Source of the DNA: Segetibacter sp.
GTDB taxonomy: Bacteria > Bacteroidota > Bacteroidia > Chitinophagales > Chitinophagaceae
Assembly: GCA_028288505.1 (NCBI GenBank)
Contig: JAQBNN010000278.1
Coordinates: 1-56,122, forward strand
Direction: 5' to 3'
DNA length: 56,122 nucleotides
Made by a program: the position numbers and the translations under genes
In this document: positions 43,982-51,955 of the stretch, piece by piece
How the letters are laid out: the number at the start of each line of letters is the position of its first letter
Position numbering within the stretch: the stretch's first letter is position 1
The notes under the pieces: model-generated
What the model was told of the DNA's origin: nothing
Database searches by the model: none
Seen by the model: the letters and a program-made list of their open reading frames with translations, nothing else

Positions 43982-46930
43982 TTAAAATTTACCAGGAAAA
44001 GCTTGCTGCAATAATTGTTGATAGGCCATCATATCCTTGTTTGACTTAAGAACATCAAGGTTAGCATTGCTAATAACGATATAACTGTATTTGTCTACAG
44101 AAAGCCAAGGTAAAATTCGCCCAGAAGTTTGAGGTTTTACCTTTTCAATATATTCTACAGCAGCATTAGCATCTGCAAAGGGCCCTTGTAAAACCAAAGT
44201 ATAACGATCGTCGATTTTTACAGAAGACAGGTCGATCCGCTGGTTGTAATATTTCTCTTTATTAAAACGGTTGAAGGCATTGCGGGCCTCGGTAATATAA
44301 ACATTGTCTACATGGTCCATTAGTAATACTACGTAATGAGGATCGGCGGCCGTGAAAGTAAATTTCTTAACAACGATAGGGGCTGCAGCTATGGTATCTT
44401 TTTTTATTGGTTCAGTTTTAACAACAGGTGGATTAGTAACGGGATTAGCTACAATTGGTTTATCAACAGGGGCAGGAGTTACAATTGTTGGTTTAGGAAC
44501 GTTTGTAACCAGCATATTTTGGGTGGCAGGAAGGTTACGCACAGGCATAGGTTTGGAGGGAGCAGAGACATCAAGATCTGTAAGATAATCTTCGATCTCC
44601 TTACGACGCTTCAATACATCTATCATCGTTTTTGCCCTCTCTGCCAAAGGGTTGCTTGCGTATAGTTTCGTCATATCAGTTAAAACCCTGATCGCCGTAC
44701 TGTCTTCCTTTTGCTTTATATAGTATATGGCTTCAATAAAAAGCAGCTGAGGGTTCCAGTAGGAATTTCCATATAAAGCATCAGCAGCTTTCTTCTCATT
44801 TTTAGCCTGTTCGAATTTTCCTTCGATAAACAGGTTGTAAATGTCCTCATACTTTTTTGTAGCAGCATTAGCCTGCGAATTGCCTTTAGCTGAAGCAGGT
44901 TTTTTTATTTGATCTACCCATTTGTTTTGGCCTGTAGCTATTAAATGATTGCGGTATTGGTTGGCTTTCGCCACATCGCCGGTTTTATCGTAAGCATACA
45001 CAAGGTTAAATAAAGCTTCTTCTTTATTGGGGGTGTTGGGAAAGCGGCGTAATAACTCCTCGTAAGCAGCTATTGCCGAAGGATAATCTTCAAGTTTTAG
45101 TGAGTAATTTTTTCCTAGATTGAACAGGGCATTCATAATCGCCTGGTTGCTTTGCTCTACCTGTTCGGCAGTCAAGGGTAAAGTATTCAGCATACCATCA
45201 AAAGAACTGTTTACGGTGGCAACAGTATCAGCATTGGGTAAGCCAGGATCCTGGCTAGCTGCAAAAGCTTGTCGTTGAAGAGCAGATTGTCTTCTCCAAT
45301 TGTCAACATTGGGCCTGTCGCCCCATTTCCCTTTAAACTCGCTTAAGCCCCTTGACTTTAAACTGCTATTGTAAAAATAAAAATCGGAACTCTTTTCCTG
45401 GCCCGCAAACAGATCCGGTGCAACGGTTCGAACAGCAGGATTGGAGGACACAACTCCTTCATCCTTTAAACCCTGGGCTTTTCTTAACTGCCTCACCGTT
45501 TTCTTAATTATCGCATCTCTTTGTTCAGCGGGCAGTTTTGCTAGTGCTTGCAAGCTATCCTGGTTTTGTACAACCAACATGTTCTCGGCTATGGTCTTTA
45601 AGGCTGGTTTACGATCATTAATCCTTCCCCTATCAACTTCTTTAGCCAATGAGTTAACATCAACACTATCGTAAAAAGAAGCGCACATTAGGTAGGCTTT
45701 GCGATCAAAATTCAGGTCGCCTAACAACAGGAACGCCTGGTTTTTTTGAACCGGGTTTGTAGATGAGTATTGAAGGCTCTTCAGCAATAAGCTCTGTGCG
45801 TTTGCATAGTTTTTCCTCTCCAACTCAATGTTCGCTGCGGCGTAATAAATAATGTCGCGATAGCTTTCATATTTGTCTTTACGCGCCATTGCTAGCAGGG
45901 CGTTAATATTTGCCTGCAATTGGTCCTTTTTATCGCTTCCGTTAACCCTAATCGAGTTCAGCCTAGCAAAAACTTCTAAAACAGGATCGGTGGTATGTTT
46001 AATACTACGGTTATAGTATTCTACCGCATTTCCATTGTCGTTACTCAACTGGTACATTTGAGCTATCAAATATTCCCACCGTGCTTTCTCCTGTTGATTG
46101 TCTGCTTCATTCAATGCCTTGCTAAGGTGAAAAGCAGCACTGTCATAAACTTGCTGTTTATAAAACCAGTAACCTATTGTTTCGTGTAGATTGGTGCGTA
46201 GCCTAGCTGGGAAATTTGGATCATTCCTTAATATCTCAAGTACACCTGAAGCCTCCGGCAGGAGGCCCATCTCGATATAGCTGCGTACCTGCCAAAGTAA
46301 GCTTTCATTTCTGCTCGGCGGACGACTAATTACTTTTTTAAGAACACTCCTCTTTTCCTTTGTAGCAATGCTAAACTCGCCGCTTTCATTGCTCGCGTTA
46401 CTACCAATAGGAATATCATACCCACCATCTTCTTTAGGAGCAAATGCATAATTAATGTATTGAAGTGTGTGTGCCGCCGAGTCGAGATCATTCCTGAAGA
46501 AATAAGCCTTGCCAAGGAGCAGGTACATGTTATCAACCCAATCGCTACGAAGGTCATGGAGTAAAATGCCTGCAGTTGATTTAAAAATTATCGAGTCCAG
46601 CTCTCCTTTATCCTGGCTGGTAACATCAAGGGTATAATTGTAATAGGAGAGTAACTGGCTGTAATCGTCTTGGTAAGCAGCTTTAGCCCTTGCCACTAAA
46701 TCATTTAGCCTGTTTGTAGCATTAAAGTAGTAATTATAGTGTGTGGCAGTGTTATTAAGTATTCGCTTAGGGAGAGTGAATTTCTTGTCTCCGGTTTTTT
46801 CAGCAGCTAGCTCCCTGTTTTCATACTTAGCGGGTTTTTTCAAATCAATTGTTGCACCCGGCTGAGCTAAAACATGAGTGATACTAAAAGCAAAAGCAAA
46901 AAGGGTTTGGAAGAAAACAGTTGGTTTCAT
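43982..46930 (-). CDS. Large TPR protein, PorW/SprE-like, with C-terminal SPOR-like region
   Basis: Envelope protein of about 982 residues. The start at 46930 gives a signal peptide (MKPTVFFQTLFAFAFSITHV, cleaved near LAQ); an ATG 12 codons upstream would bury it. Many TPR-like helices are visible: DNMYLLLGKAYFFRNDLDSA, AIMNALFNLGKNYSLKLEDY then PSAIAAYEELLRRFPNTPNK, then a Pro/Val/Thr-rich linker near 800-860. It ends in a domain of about 90 residues (HYVVLLMDHV, YTLVLQGPFADANAAVEYIE) that resembles a SPOR fold. Size and layout recall SprE/PorW, TPR proteins needed for T9SS secretion and gliding, which would suit the T9SS-type subtilase nearby. The T9SS link is inference; a generic cell-envelope TPR role is the alternative. 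Confidence 0.7.
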   Translation of the reverse strand: MKPTVFFQTLFAFAFSITHVLAQPGATIDLKKPAKYENRELAAEKTGDKKFTLPKRILNNTATHYNYYFNATNRLNDLVARAKAAYQDDYSQLLSYYNYTLDVTSQDKGELDSIIFKSTAGILLHDLRSDWVDNMYLLLGKAYFFRNDLDSAAHTLQYINYAFAPKEDGGYDIPIGSNASNESGEFSIATKEKRSVLKKVISRPPSRNESLLWQVRSYIEMGLLPEASGVLEILRNDPNFPARLRTNLHETIGYWFYKQQVYDSAAFHLSKALNEADNQQEKARWEYLIAQMYQLSNDNGNAVEYYNRSIKHTTDPVLEVFARLNSIRVNGSDKKDQLQANINALLAMARKDKYESYRDIIYYAAANIELERKNYANAQSLLLKSLQYSSTNPVQKNQAFLLLGDLNFDRKAYLMCASFYDSVDVNSLAKEVDRGRINDRKPALKTIAENMLVVQNQDSLQALAKLPAEQRDAIIKKTVRQLRKAQGLKDEGVVSSNPAVRTVAPDLFAGQEKSSDFYFYNSSLKSRGLSEFKGKWGDRPNVDNWRRQSALQRQAFAASQDPGLPNADTVATVNSSFDGMLNTLPLTAEQVEQSNQAIMNALFNLGKNYSLKLEDYPSAIAAYEELLRRFPNTPNKEEALFNLVYAYDKTGDVAKANQYRNHLIATGQNKWVDQIKKPASAKGNSQANAATKKYEDIYNLFIEGKFEQAKNEKKAADALYGNSYWNPQLLFIEAIYYIKQKEDSTAIRVLTDMTKLYASNPLAERAKTMIDVLKRRKEIEDYLTDLDVSAPSKPMPVRNLPATQNMLVTNVPKPTIVTPAPVDKPIVANPVTNPPVVKTEPIKKDTIAAAPIVVKKFTFTAADPHYVVLLMDHVDNVYITEARNAFNRFNKEKYYNQRIDLSSVKIDDRYTLVLQGPFADANAAVEYIEKVKPQTSGRILPWLSVDKYSYIVISNANLDVLKSNKDMMAYQQLLQQAFPGKF

Positions 46931-47026
46931 TAAGAATATCTTGTAGCTTAATAACAGTTTAGGCATAATAATATTTTAAAAATACAGTTATTTTTCATTT
47001 ACGGGTACACATTCAAGGTCAATTAC

Positions 47027-47034
47027 TACCTTTA
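47027..47034 (+). promoter_or_regulatory. Possible -7 promoter element for the bactofilin operon
   Basis: TACCTTTA matches 7 of 8 of TAnnTTTG and lies 17 bp before the first ATG of the five-gene run. Weak. Confidence 0.25.
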
Positions 47035-47050
47035 ACCTTTACAAAACACT

Positions 47051-47446
47051 ATGGCTAAAGTAGAAGCCTACTCAACTCTTAAGCGTTTAAGAAATCGTTA
47101 TAGGCTGGTTATTATGAATGATGACACTTATGAAGAGGTTGTTACATTTAAATTATCCCGTTTAAGCGTGTACGTGGTTTTAAGCAGTGTTTTTGTCATC
47201 CTCGTCGGACTAACAGTTGCATTAATTGTATTTACCCCGCTAAAGCACTATGTACCAGGGTATGGAAGCCAGAGCGCAAGAAGAGATCTGCAAGTACTAA
47301 AGTTTAGAACTGATTCGTTAGAACTATCGATGAAGCAAAAGGATCAATACCTTGATAACCTTAAGAAGGTTTTAAACGGAAACGTTAGTACTCAGTATGA
47401 CACTACCGTTTTAAATGTTCCCAAGCCTGAAATCATGAACGATTAA
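47051..47446 (+). CDS. Short membrane protein resembling the N-terminus of bactofilin-linked M23 peptidases
   Basis: A 131-residue protein with a cytoplasmic N-terminus (KRLRNRYRLVIMNDDTYEEV), one transmembrane helix (about residues 43-64, VYVVLSSVFVILVGLTVALI), FTPLKHYVPGYG and a short coiled-coil-like outer part (LKFRTDSLELSMKQKDQYLD). From memory, this N-terminal pattern opens M23 metallopeptidases of about 300 residues in other Bacteroidota. Here the frame stops after VPKPEIMND and no zinc-peptidase motif follows in any frame before the next gene. It may be a truncated or reduced form. The bactofilin gene starts 15 bp later, supporting a joint role in cell shape. Confidence 0.7.
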   Translation: MAKVEAYSTLKRLRNRYRLVIMNDDTYEEVVTFKLSRLSVYVVLSSVFVILVGLTVALIVFTPLKHYVPGYGSQSARRDLQVLKFRTDSLELSMKQKDQYLDNLKKVLNGNVSTQYDTTVLNVPKPEIMND

Positions 47447-47461
47447 CTCTAAAGCCACTTT

Positions 47462-47881
47462 ATGCTTTTCTCCAATAAGTCAAAAACCGAAATCAATCCC
47501 TCATCTTCCAGCACCACGATTATTGGCAGTGGGGTTGTGCTGACAGGTGATATTACCAGTACCGGCGATATCAGAATTGACGGAACAGTAAAAGGGAACG
47601 TAAGCAGTACAAGCCGCGTTCTTGTAGGTACTGAAGGAATTGTGGAAGGAAATATTGACGGCATTCAGTCTGATGTCATGGGCAGGGTAAAGGGAAATAT
47701 AAAAACAAAAGATCTTTTAAATTTAAGAGGCGATGCTAACGTCTCAGGCGATATTTTTGCAGGAAAGTTACAGGTAGAGCCGAAAGTTGTCTTCAACGGC
47801 CATTGTTATATGACAGGGAATGTAGTAGAAATGGTGAAAGAAAATAATGAGCAACTTAAAAAAGCAGCCTCCTCAAAATAA
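47462..47881 (+). CDS. Bactofilin
   Basis: Cytoskeletal polymer-forming protein of 139 residues. A right-handed beta-helix core of short repeating turns covers about residues 20-120: GVVLTGDITSTGDIRIDGTV, KGNVSSTSRVLVGTEGIVEG, GRVKGNIKTKDLLNLRGDAN. It is flanked by unstructured ends, as in all bactofilins. It probably scaffolds envelope or cell-wall enzymes at the inner membrane. The upstream short membrane protein is the obvious partner. The 3' end overlaps the AtpZ-like gene by 35 bp. Confidence 0.94.
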   Translation: MLFSNKSKTEINPSSSSTTIIGSGVVLTGDITSTGDIRIDGTVKGNVSSTSRVLVGTEGIVEGNIDGIQSDVMGRVKGNIKTKDLLNLRGDANVSGDIFAGKLQVEPKVVFNGHCYMTGNVVEMVKENNEQLKKAASSK

Positions 47882-48077
47882 CCGGTTATTATTAAAATAC
47901 CTTGGCTTTGGTATGCAACTGATGCTTGCCCTGGCTTTAATGGTATTTTTAGGATTAAAATCCGATAAATGGCTCTCATTTAAATATCCTCTGCTCGTTT
48001 GGATACTTCCGCTTTTAGTAATACTTGTAGCTATTTACCAAGCAATAAAAGATACCTCAAAAAAAAGTAATGTTTAA
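47847..48077 (+). CDS. AtpZ/AtpI-family small membrane protein
   Basis: A 76-residue protein with two transmembrane helices: about 18-36 (KYLGFGMQLMLALALMVFLG) and 46-64 (YPLLVWILPLLVILVAIYQA), and basic ends. This is the AtpZ pattern, a small protein usually encoded just before the F0 genes and implicated in Mg2+ handling or ATP-synthase assembly. It overlaps bactofilin by 35 bp and the next gene by 8 bp. No F1F0 subunit gene is in the window, which is unusual for this family. Confidence 0.85.
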   Translation: MSNLKKQPPQNNRLLLKYLGFGMQLMLALALMVFLGLKSDKWLSFKYPLLVWILPLLVILVAIYQAIKDTSKKSNV

Positions 48078-48468
48078 CAAAAGTGTAGTGCCACTTGTAA
48101 TAGTGTTTTTACTTATAGGCGCATTTGTCCTCGTGTTTAGAGACAAAGTGAACGACCTAGGTTTTGATTGGCAGGTGTTATCAGGCGGCAACCTTATCCT
48201 CTATGTTGTTACAGTAGTTTCCTTTCACCTTGTATATACAGGCATGCAATCTCCCAATACCCACACTTTTTTAACTGGCGCTTACGGCGGCATCATTTTA
48301 AAACTGTTTTCCTGCGCTATCGCTGTTTTTATTTACATTTTTATGGCCGGAGATAACCTCAATAAGCCTTCTTTATTTGCTTTAATGGCCTTGTACATGG
48401 TTTACTCCTTTATAGAGATGTATGTAATTATGCAGCAAAGCAAGCGAAATAAGAATGTCCAAAAGTGA
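48070..48468 (+). CDS. Four-helix membrane protein of unknown function (possible ATP-synthase accessory)
   Basis: A 132-residue hydrophobic protein with four predicted helices: about 6-24 (VVPLVIVFLLIGAFVLVF), 42-60 (NLILYVVTVVSFHLVYTGM), 75-94 (IILKLFSCAIAVFIYIFMAG) and 102-122 (LFALMALYMVYSFIEMYVIM). The layout resembles the AtpI-like/ATP synthase subunit I proteins that Bacteroidota encode between AtpZ and atpB. Its overlap with the AtpZ-like gene (8 bp) supports that reading. It also overlaps the SprT-like gene by 14 bp. No catalytic motif is seen, so the function is inferred from neighbours only. Confidence 0.75.
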   Translation: MFNKSVVPLVIVFLLIGAFVLVFRDKVNDLGFDWQVLSGGNLILYVVTVVSFHLVYTGMQSPNTHTFLTGAYGGIILKLFSCAIAVFIYIFMAGDNLNKPSLFALMALYMVYSFIEMYVIMQQSKRNKNVQK

Positions 48469-49312
48469 GCATCCCCTTCATGCACTAACCGAGTACCTGC
48501 CCGAAAATACATTTGAGGCAGTTGCTGAATACATTACAAAATATAAAGTACATCTTACCATAAGCAGGGAGCGTAAAAGTGTTCTCGGTAACTACCGTAA
48601 TGCTTACAGTAACCAAAATCACAGGATTAGCGTAAATGGCAACCTCAATAAATACTCTTTCCTTGTAACTCTGTTGCACGAACTGGCACATTTGCTCACC
48701 TTCGATAAGTTCGGCCACTGCGTTCAATCTCATGGGCGCGAATGGAAAAATGAATTTGGCGTTTTGCTGGCCGATTTTATCAAAAGAAAAGTTTTCCCGC
48801 TTGATATCGAGAGCGAGCTACTTGCCTCACTTCACAATCCTGGAGCAAGCAGTTGTGCTGAAGAAGGGCTGATGCGTGTTCTACGTAAATACGATAAACA
48901 ACGCGAAGGCTTTATGTTGGTAGAAGAAGTTCCTCTCAATGGAATTTTTAAAACGCAGGATGGCCGGCAGTTCATAAAAAGGGAGCGGGTAAGAAAACGG
49001 TTTAGATGCGAAGAAGTAGGAGCCAAAAAGGTGTACTCATTCAGCCCCGTGTACGAGGTGGAATTAGTGGGCATCAATGACAGTAAAATCAAACTCTCCG
49101 GTGCAAAAATTATTGATAATTATGCTAAGCCTCCCCAAAAAGACGGCTACATTCTTTTAGATGATCTACCAACCAACGCTATTTTTCAAATTGACGACGG
49201 AAGAAAATTCAAGAAGATTGAAAAGCTTCGTACAAGAATAAAATGCGAAGAAGTCGCCACAAAATCCTTCTTTGTTTTCAGTTCCAAATACCCCGTTAAA
49301 CCAGGAAGGTAA
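48455..49312 (+). CDS. SprT-like zinc-metalloprotease-fold protein with duplicated C-terminal module
   Basis: SprT/Spartan-type domain protein. The zinc motif HELAHLLTF has His75 and His79, with a third likely ligand in QSHGREWKNEF. The usual SprT-like core ends near residue 145. It is followed by two copies of a module of about 54 residues: residues 151-205 and 230-283. Both read EGF/DGY, ML/IL, then VP/LP-N-IF, DGR-F-K, R-R--CEEV--K and end in an FS..Y.V strand. Bacteroidota SprT-like proteins are often about 200 residues, so the second copy looks like an internal duplication. The 5' end overlaps the four-helix gene by 14 bp. Substrate unknown. Confidence 0.87.
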   Translation: MSKSEHPLHALTEYLPENTFEAVAEYITKYKVHLTISRERKSVLGNYRNAYSNQNHRISVNGNLNKYSFLVTLLHELAHLLTFDKFGHCVQSHGREWKNEFGVLLADFIKRKVFPLDIESELLASLHNPGASSCAEEGLMRVLRKYDKQREGFMLVEEVPLNGIFKTQDGRQFIKRERVRKRFRCEEVGAKKVYSFSPVYEVELVGINDSKIKLSGAKIIDNYAKPPQKDGYILLDDLPTNAIFQIDDGRKFKKIEKLRTRIKCEEVATKSFFVFSSKYPVKPGR

Positions 49313-49343
49313 TTTTCGGAGTGGAGATTTAATCAATACTCAA

Positions 49344-49367
49344 CATCGTTGTGTCACTCACTTGTAC
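49344..49367 (-). repeat. Dispersed 24-bp repeat, subtype B, L orientation
   Basis: Exact reverse complement of subtype B, in the convergent gap between the SprT-like and VWA genes. With 51303-51326 it brackets the VWA gene. Confidence 0.88.
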
Positions 49368-49417
49368 TTTTTGTATTCCAGACAGCAATCAGCATCTCTC
49401 GCTAATCTACTTTAGCA

Positions 49418-51184
49418 TCAGGTACTCTTCTTTTTCTTCTTGTGTAAGTATAACTTTTTTGCAGACTCTACAAGGCCAAGAAACTCTTTCTGAACAAGGT
49501 TCCCCGGTTCAATTGAAGTAGCAGCAATTTCAGTAATGTCCGACCAATCCACGTTCTTTAAAAAATCAGATTGCTTAAGCATGCCCCCAAACATAGTAAC
49601 CGCCGCAGCAAACCGTAAAGACGGCTCAGCTTTCTCGAGTGGAGTATAATTAAGCGTTGACAAATACAAATCTTGTATCACCTCATCACTGCCCGGTATC
49701 CTATAATTTAAATTAAGTGAAGCTACAGATTGTAGGGTGCCAATCTGAATACTTTTAAGATTTTTCTCGGTGGGTGTTATTTCGAATATTGAAAGTAAAG
49801 AATGCCCACTGCCTATTTCTCCGCCTTCCAGTATACTACTGGTGTCCATCAGTGCCTCTGTTTTATTATCAAAACCAATCAGGCGGTATTCTTTTACCAT
49901 TTCGTTGTTGAATTCAACATTTAAATAAACGTTGTTAGCGACTGTGTACATTGTTTGAGCAAATTCTTCAACCATTATCTTTTCAGCCTCTCTTTCGTTA
50001 TCCATGTACGCAAAATTTCCATTGCCTTTCCTGGCCAAAGCCTCCAGTTTGCTGTCTTTATAATTGCCCATACCAACCCCCAGACAAGTAAGATAAATGC
50101 CCGATTTGCTTTGTTCAAAAATAAGGTCTTCTAACTCCTTTTCACTTGTTTGGCCAACGTTAAAGTCGCCATCGGTTGCCAATATTACCCTGTTATTTCC
50201 TCCTTTTATAAAAGAATTTTTTGCAAGCCGGTATGCAGCTCTTATTGCAGTTTCTCCTGGCGTGGATCCGGAAGGAGATAGTCCTTCTATTGCTTCTACT
50301 ATTTTCTTTTTACTGCTACCACTCGTAGGTGACAACATAACTGCAACTCCTCCGCCATACGTAACTATTGAGACCGTATCTTTTTCTCTAAGGTTTTCTA
50401 CTAGTAGTTTGAATCCATTTTGTAATAGAGGAAGCCTGTTTGGCATATCCATGCTACCAGACACATCTATCAAAAACACGAAGTTGGTGGCAGGTGTATT
50501 TTCGAGATTAATCTTATTGGCCTTCAGGTTAATGAACAGTAATTGGTTGCTGGGATTCCACGGGCATGAGGTAATGTTCGTTTTAATTTTGATTACTTCC
50601 CCTGTAGAAAAATTATTTGTACAATTCAAATTGAAATAGTTCAGCATTTCTTCAATGCGAACAGCATAGGACGGAGGCTTTGACTTTTGGTTTAAAAATC
50701 TTCTTACGTTACTATAACTAGCCCTGTCGACATTTAAAGCAAAACCAGTTTCTGGAAAATTAGAGGCATTAATAAAATGATTTTCGATAGTGGCACTATA
50801 ACTTTCGCCGTTAATTGAAGCAAAAGGGCTTTTGCTTTCAAACAAGTCCTTTGTAAAAGATGAGAGTTTCGACCTTGCGTTATGGAGAGAACCGGCGGTC
50901 ATTTTAAGCGTAAACGAGGCGAATTGAGAAGTGTTGATTGGGGTCTTAAGCGGCTCGTAACCTTCAGATGAAAAGCAAACTGTATCAATTTTGAGTGAGG
51001 ATGGAATACCAAAGGTGCCCGCTGAGCCAGTGTAGAAAGGATAGTCCCCTTTCGAAAACAACTTGATTTTGACGTTTGGCAATAGCCGTCCCCGCTCATC
51101 TTTAACTTCGCCCCGTAAATAGTATTGGCAGAGCAAAGGAGGAGTTAGTGATGCAAGCAATAGGGTAAACAGGATCCGCCGCAC
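49418..51184 (-). CDS. VWA-domain protein, YfbK-like, with N-terminal carboxypeptidase-regulatory-like domain
   Basis: Exported protein of 588 residues. The only suitable start is GTG at 51184, giving the signal peptide MRRILFTLLLASLTPPLLCQ. Residues 22-90 (YLRGEVKDERGRLLPNVKIK) form a carboxypeptidase D-like beta-sandwich common in Bacteroidota surface proteins. A vWF-A N-terminal domain follows (FALNVDRASYSNVRRFLNQ). The VWA domain has a complete MIDAS: DVSGS at 240-244, Thr in GSTPGETAI and Asp in ATDGDFNVG. The C-terminus fits the DUF3520 part of YfbK proteins. The ligand is unknown. It is bracketed by two B-type repeats. Confidence 0.9.
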   Translation of the reverse strand: MRRILFTLLLASLTPPLLCQYYLRGEVKDERGRLLPNVKIKLFSKGDYPFYTGSAGTFGIPSSLKIDTVCFSSEGYEPLKTPINTSQFASFTLKMTAGSLHNARSKLSSFTKDLFESKSPFASINGESYSATIENHFINASNFPETGFALNVDRASYSNVRRFLNQKSKPPSYAVRIEEMLNYFNLNCTNNFSTGEVIKIKTNITSCPWNPSNQLLFINLKANKINLENTPATNFVFLIDVSGSMDMPNRLPLLQNGFKLLVENLREKDTVSIVTYGGGVAVMLSPTSGSSKKKIVEAIEGLSPSGSTPGETAIRAAYRLAKNSFIKGGNNRVILATDGDFNVGQTSEKELEDLIFEQSKSGIYLTCLGVGMGNYKDSKLEALARKGNGNFAYMDNEREAEKIMVEEFAQTMYTVANNVYLNVEFNNEMVKEYRLIGFDNKTEALMDTSSILEGGEIGSGHSLLSIFEITPTEKNLKSIQIGTLQSVASLNLNYRIPGSDEVIQDLYLSTLNYTPLEKAEPSLRFAAAVTMFGGMLKQSDFLKNVDWSDITEIAATSIEPGNLVQKEFLGLVESAKKLYLHKKKKKST

Positions 51185-51302
51185 AGGAGGAATTTCCTAC
51201 AAATTACGTAGTATAATGAAATTTTCCAATTGGAAAAATAAGTAACTCTGTTAAAAAGAGCGAGTTACAAAAGTTCGGCTACAGCCGAGTAGTATACAAA
51301 CT

Positions 51303-51326
51303 GTACAAGTGAGTGACACAACGATG
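51303..51326 (+). repeat. Dispersed 24-bp repeat, subtype B, R orientation
   Basis: Perfect subtype B, with the outer extension TTTAATCGATAAAC shared with 10006. Confidence 0.88.
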
Positions 51327-51374
51327 TTTAATCGATAAACAAGTGCTTGACCCCAAGTATTATTAACTACAAAG

Positions 51375-51914
51375 TTAGTCTTCCTTTAATTGATAAAGTT
51401 GTGCTAGATTTCTGCCTAAACCGTCGTAGTCTAAGCCGTAGCCCAAAACAAATTTATTAGGGATGGTAAAACAAATGTAGTCGATGGGAACCGGGAAAAT
51501 AGTAGCCTCGGGCTTATGCAGAAGGACGGCAATTTTAAGAGAGGCGGGTTGCTGATTGTATAATTGCGGTAGGAACTGGTTGATCGTTTTTCCGGTATCG
51601 ATAATATCTTCAAGGATAATTATTTCGCGGCCTGTAATGTCTGTATCTAAGCCGATGGCGGTAATAACATGACCGGTGCTCTTAGTGCCTTTATAAGAAG
51701 CAAGTTTTATAAAGCAAATTTCTGCATCAATGGTAAGGTACTTGAAGAGATCGGCTGCAAACATGAAAGACCCGTTGAGGACAGCAATAAACAGGGGTTT
51801 TTTTCCTGCGTAGTCTTTATTTAAGATTTCTGCGAGCTCTTTTACTTTAGCGATAATTTCTTCTGAGGAGAGGTAGGGAACAAACACTTTCTCGTGAACC
51901 TTAACAGTAGCCAT
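51375..51914 (-). CDS. hpt: Hypoxanthine phosphoribosyltransferase
   Basis: Cytoplasmic purine salvage enzyme forming IMP or GMP from the base and PRPP. The PRPP-binding motif is EIIILEDIIDTGKTI (acidic pair and GKT loop). Further family stretches are IAVLNGSFMFAADLFKYL and FVLGYGLDYDGLGRNL. The ATG at 51914 (MATVKVHEK) is preferred over an adjacent in-frame TTG. Length 179 is normal. It lies 38 bp after the glucosaminidase gene on the same strand and could be co-transcribed with it, although the functions differ. Confidence 0.95.
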   Translation of the reverse strand: MATVKVHEKVFVPYLSSEEIIAKVKELAEILNKDYAGKKPLFIAVLNGSFMFAADLFKYLTIDAEICFIKLASYKGTKSTGHVITAIGLDTDITGREIIILEDIIDTGKTINQFLPQLYNQQPASLKIAVLLHKPEATIFPVPIDYICFTIPNKFVLGYGLDYDGLGRNLAQLYQLKED

Positions 51915-51955
51915 CAATTCTAAAATTTGCAGGGCAAGATAGGGCTTATTTAATA

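Noticed and set aside
44336-44665. A 109-codon + strand frame opposite the PorW/SprE-like gene
   Set aside because: Antisense to the Pro/Thr/Val-rich linker; the composition bias explains the open frame.
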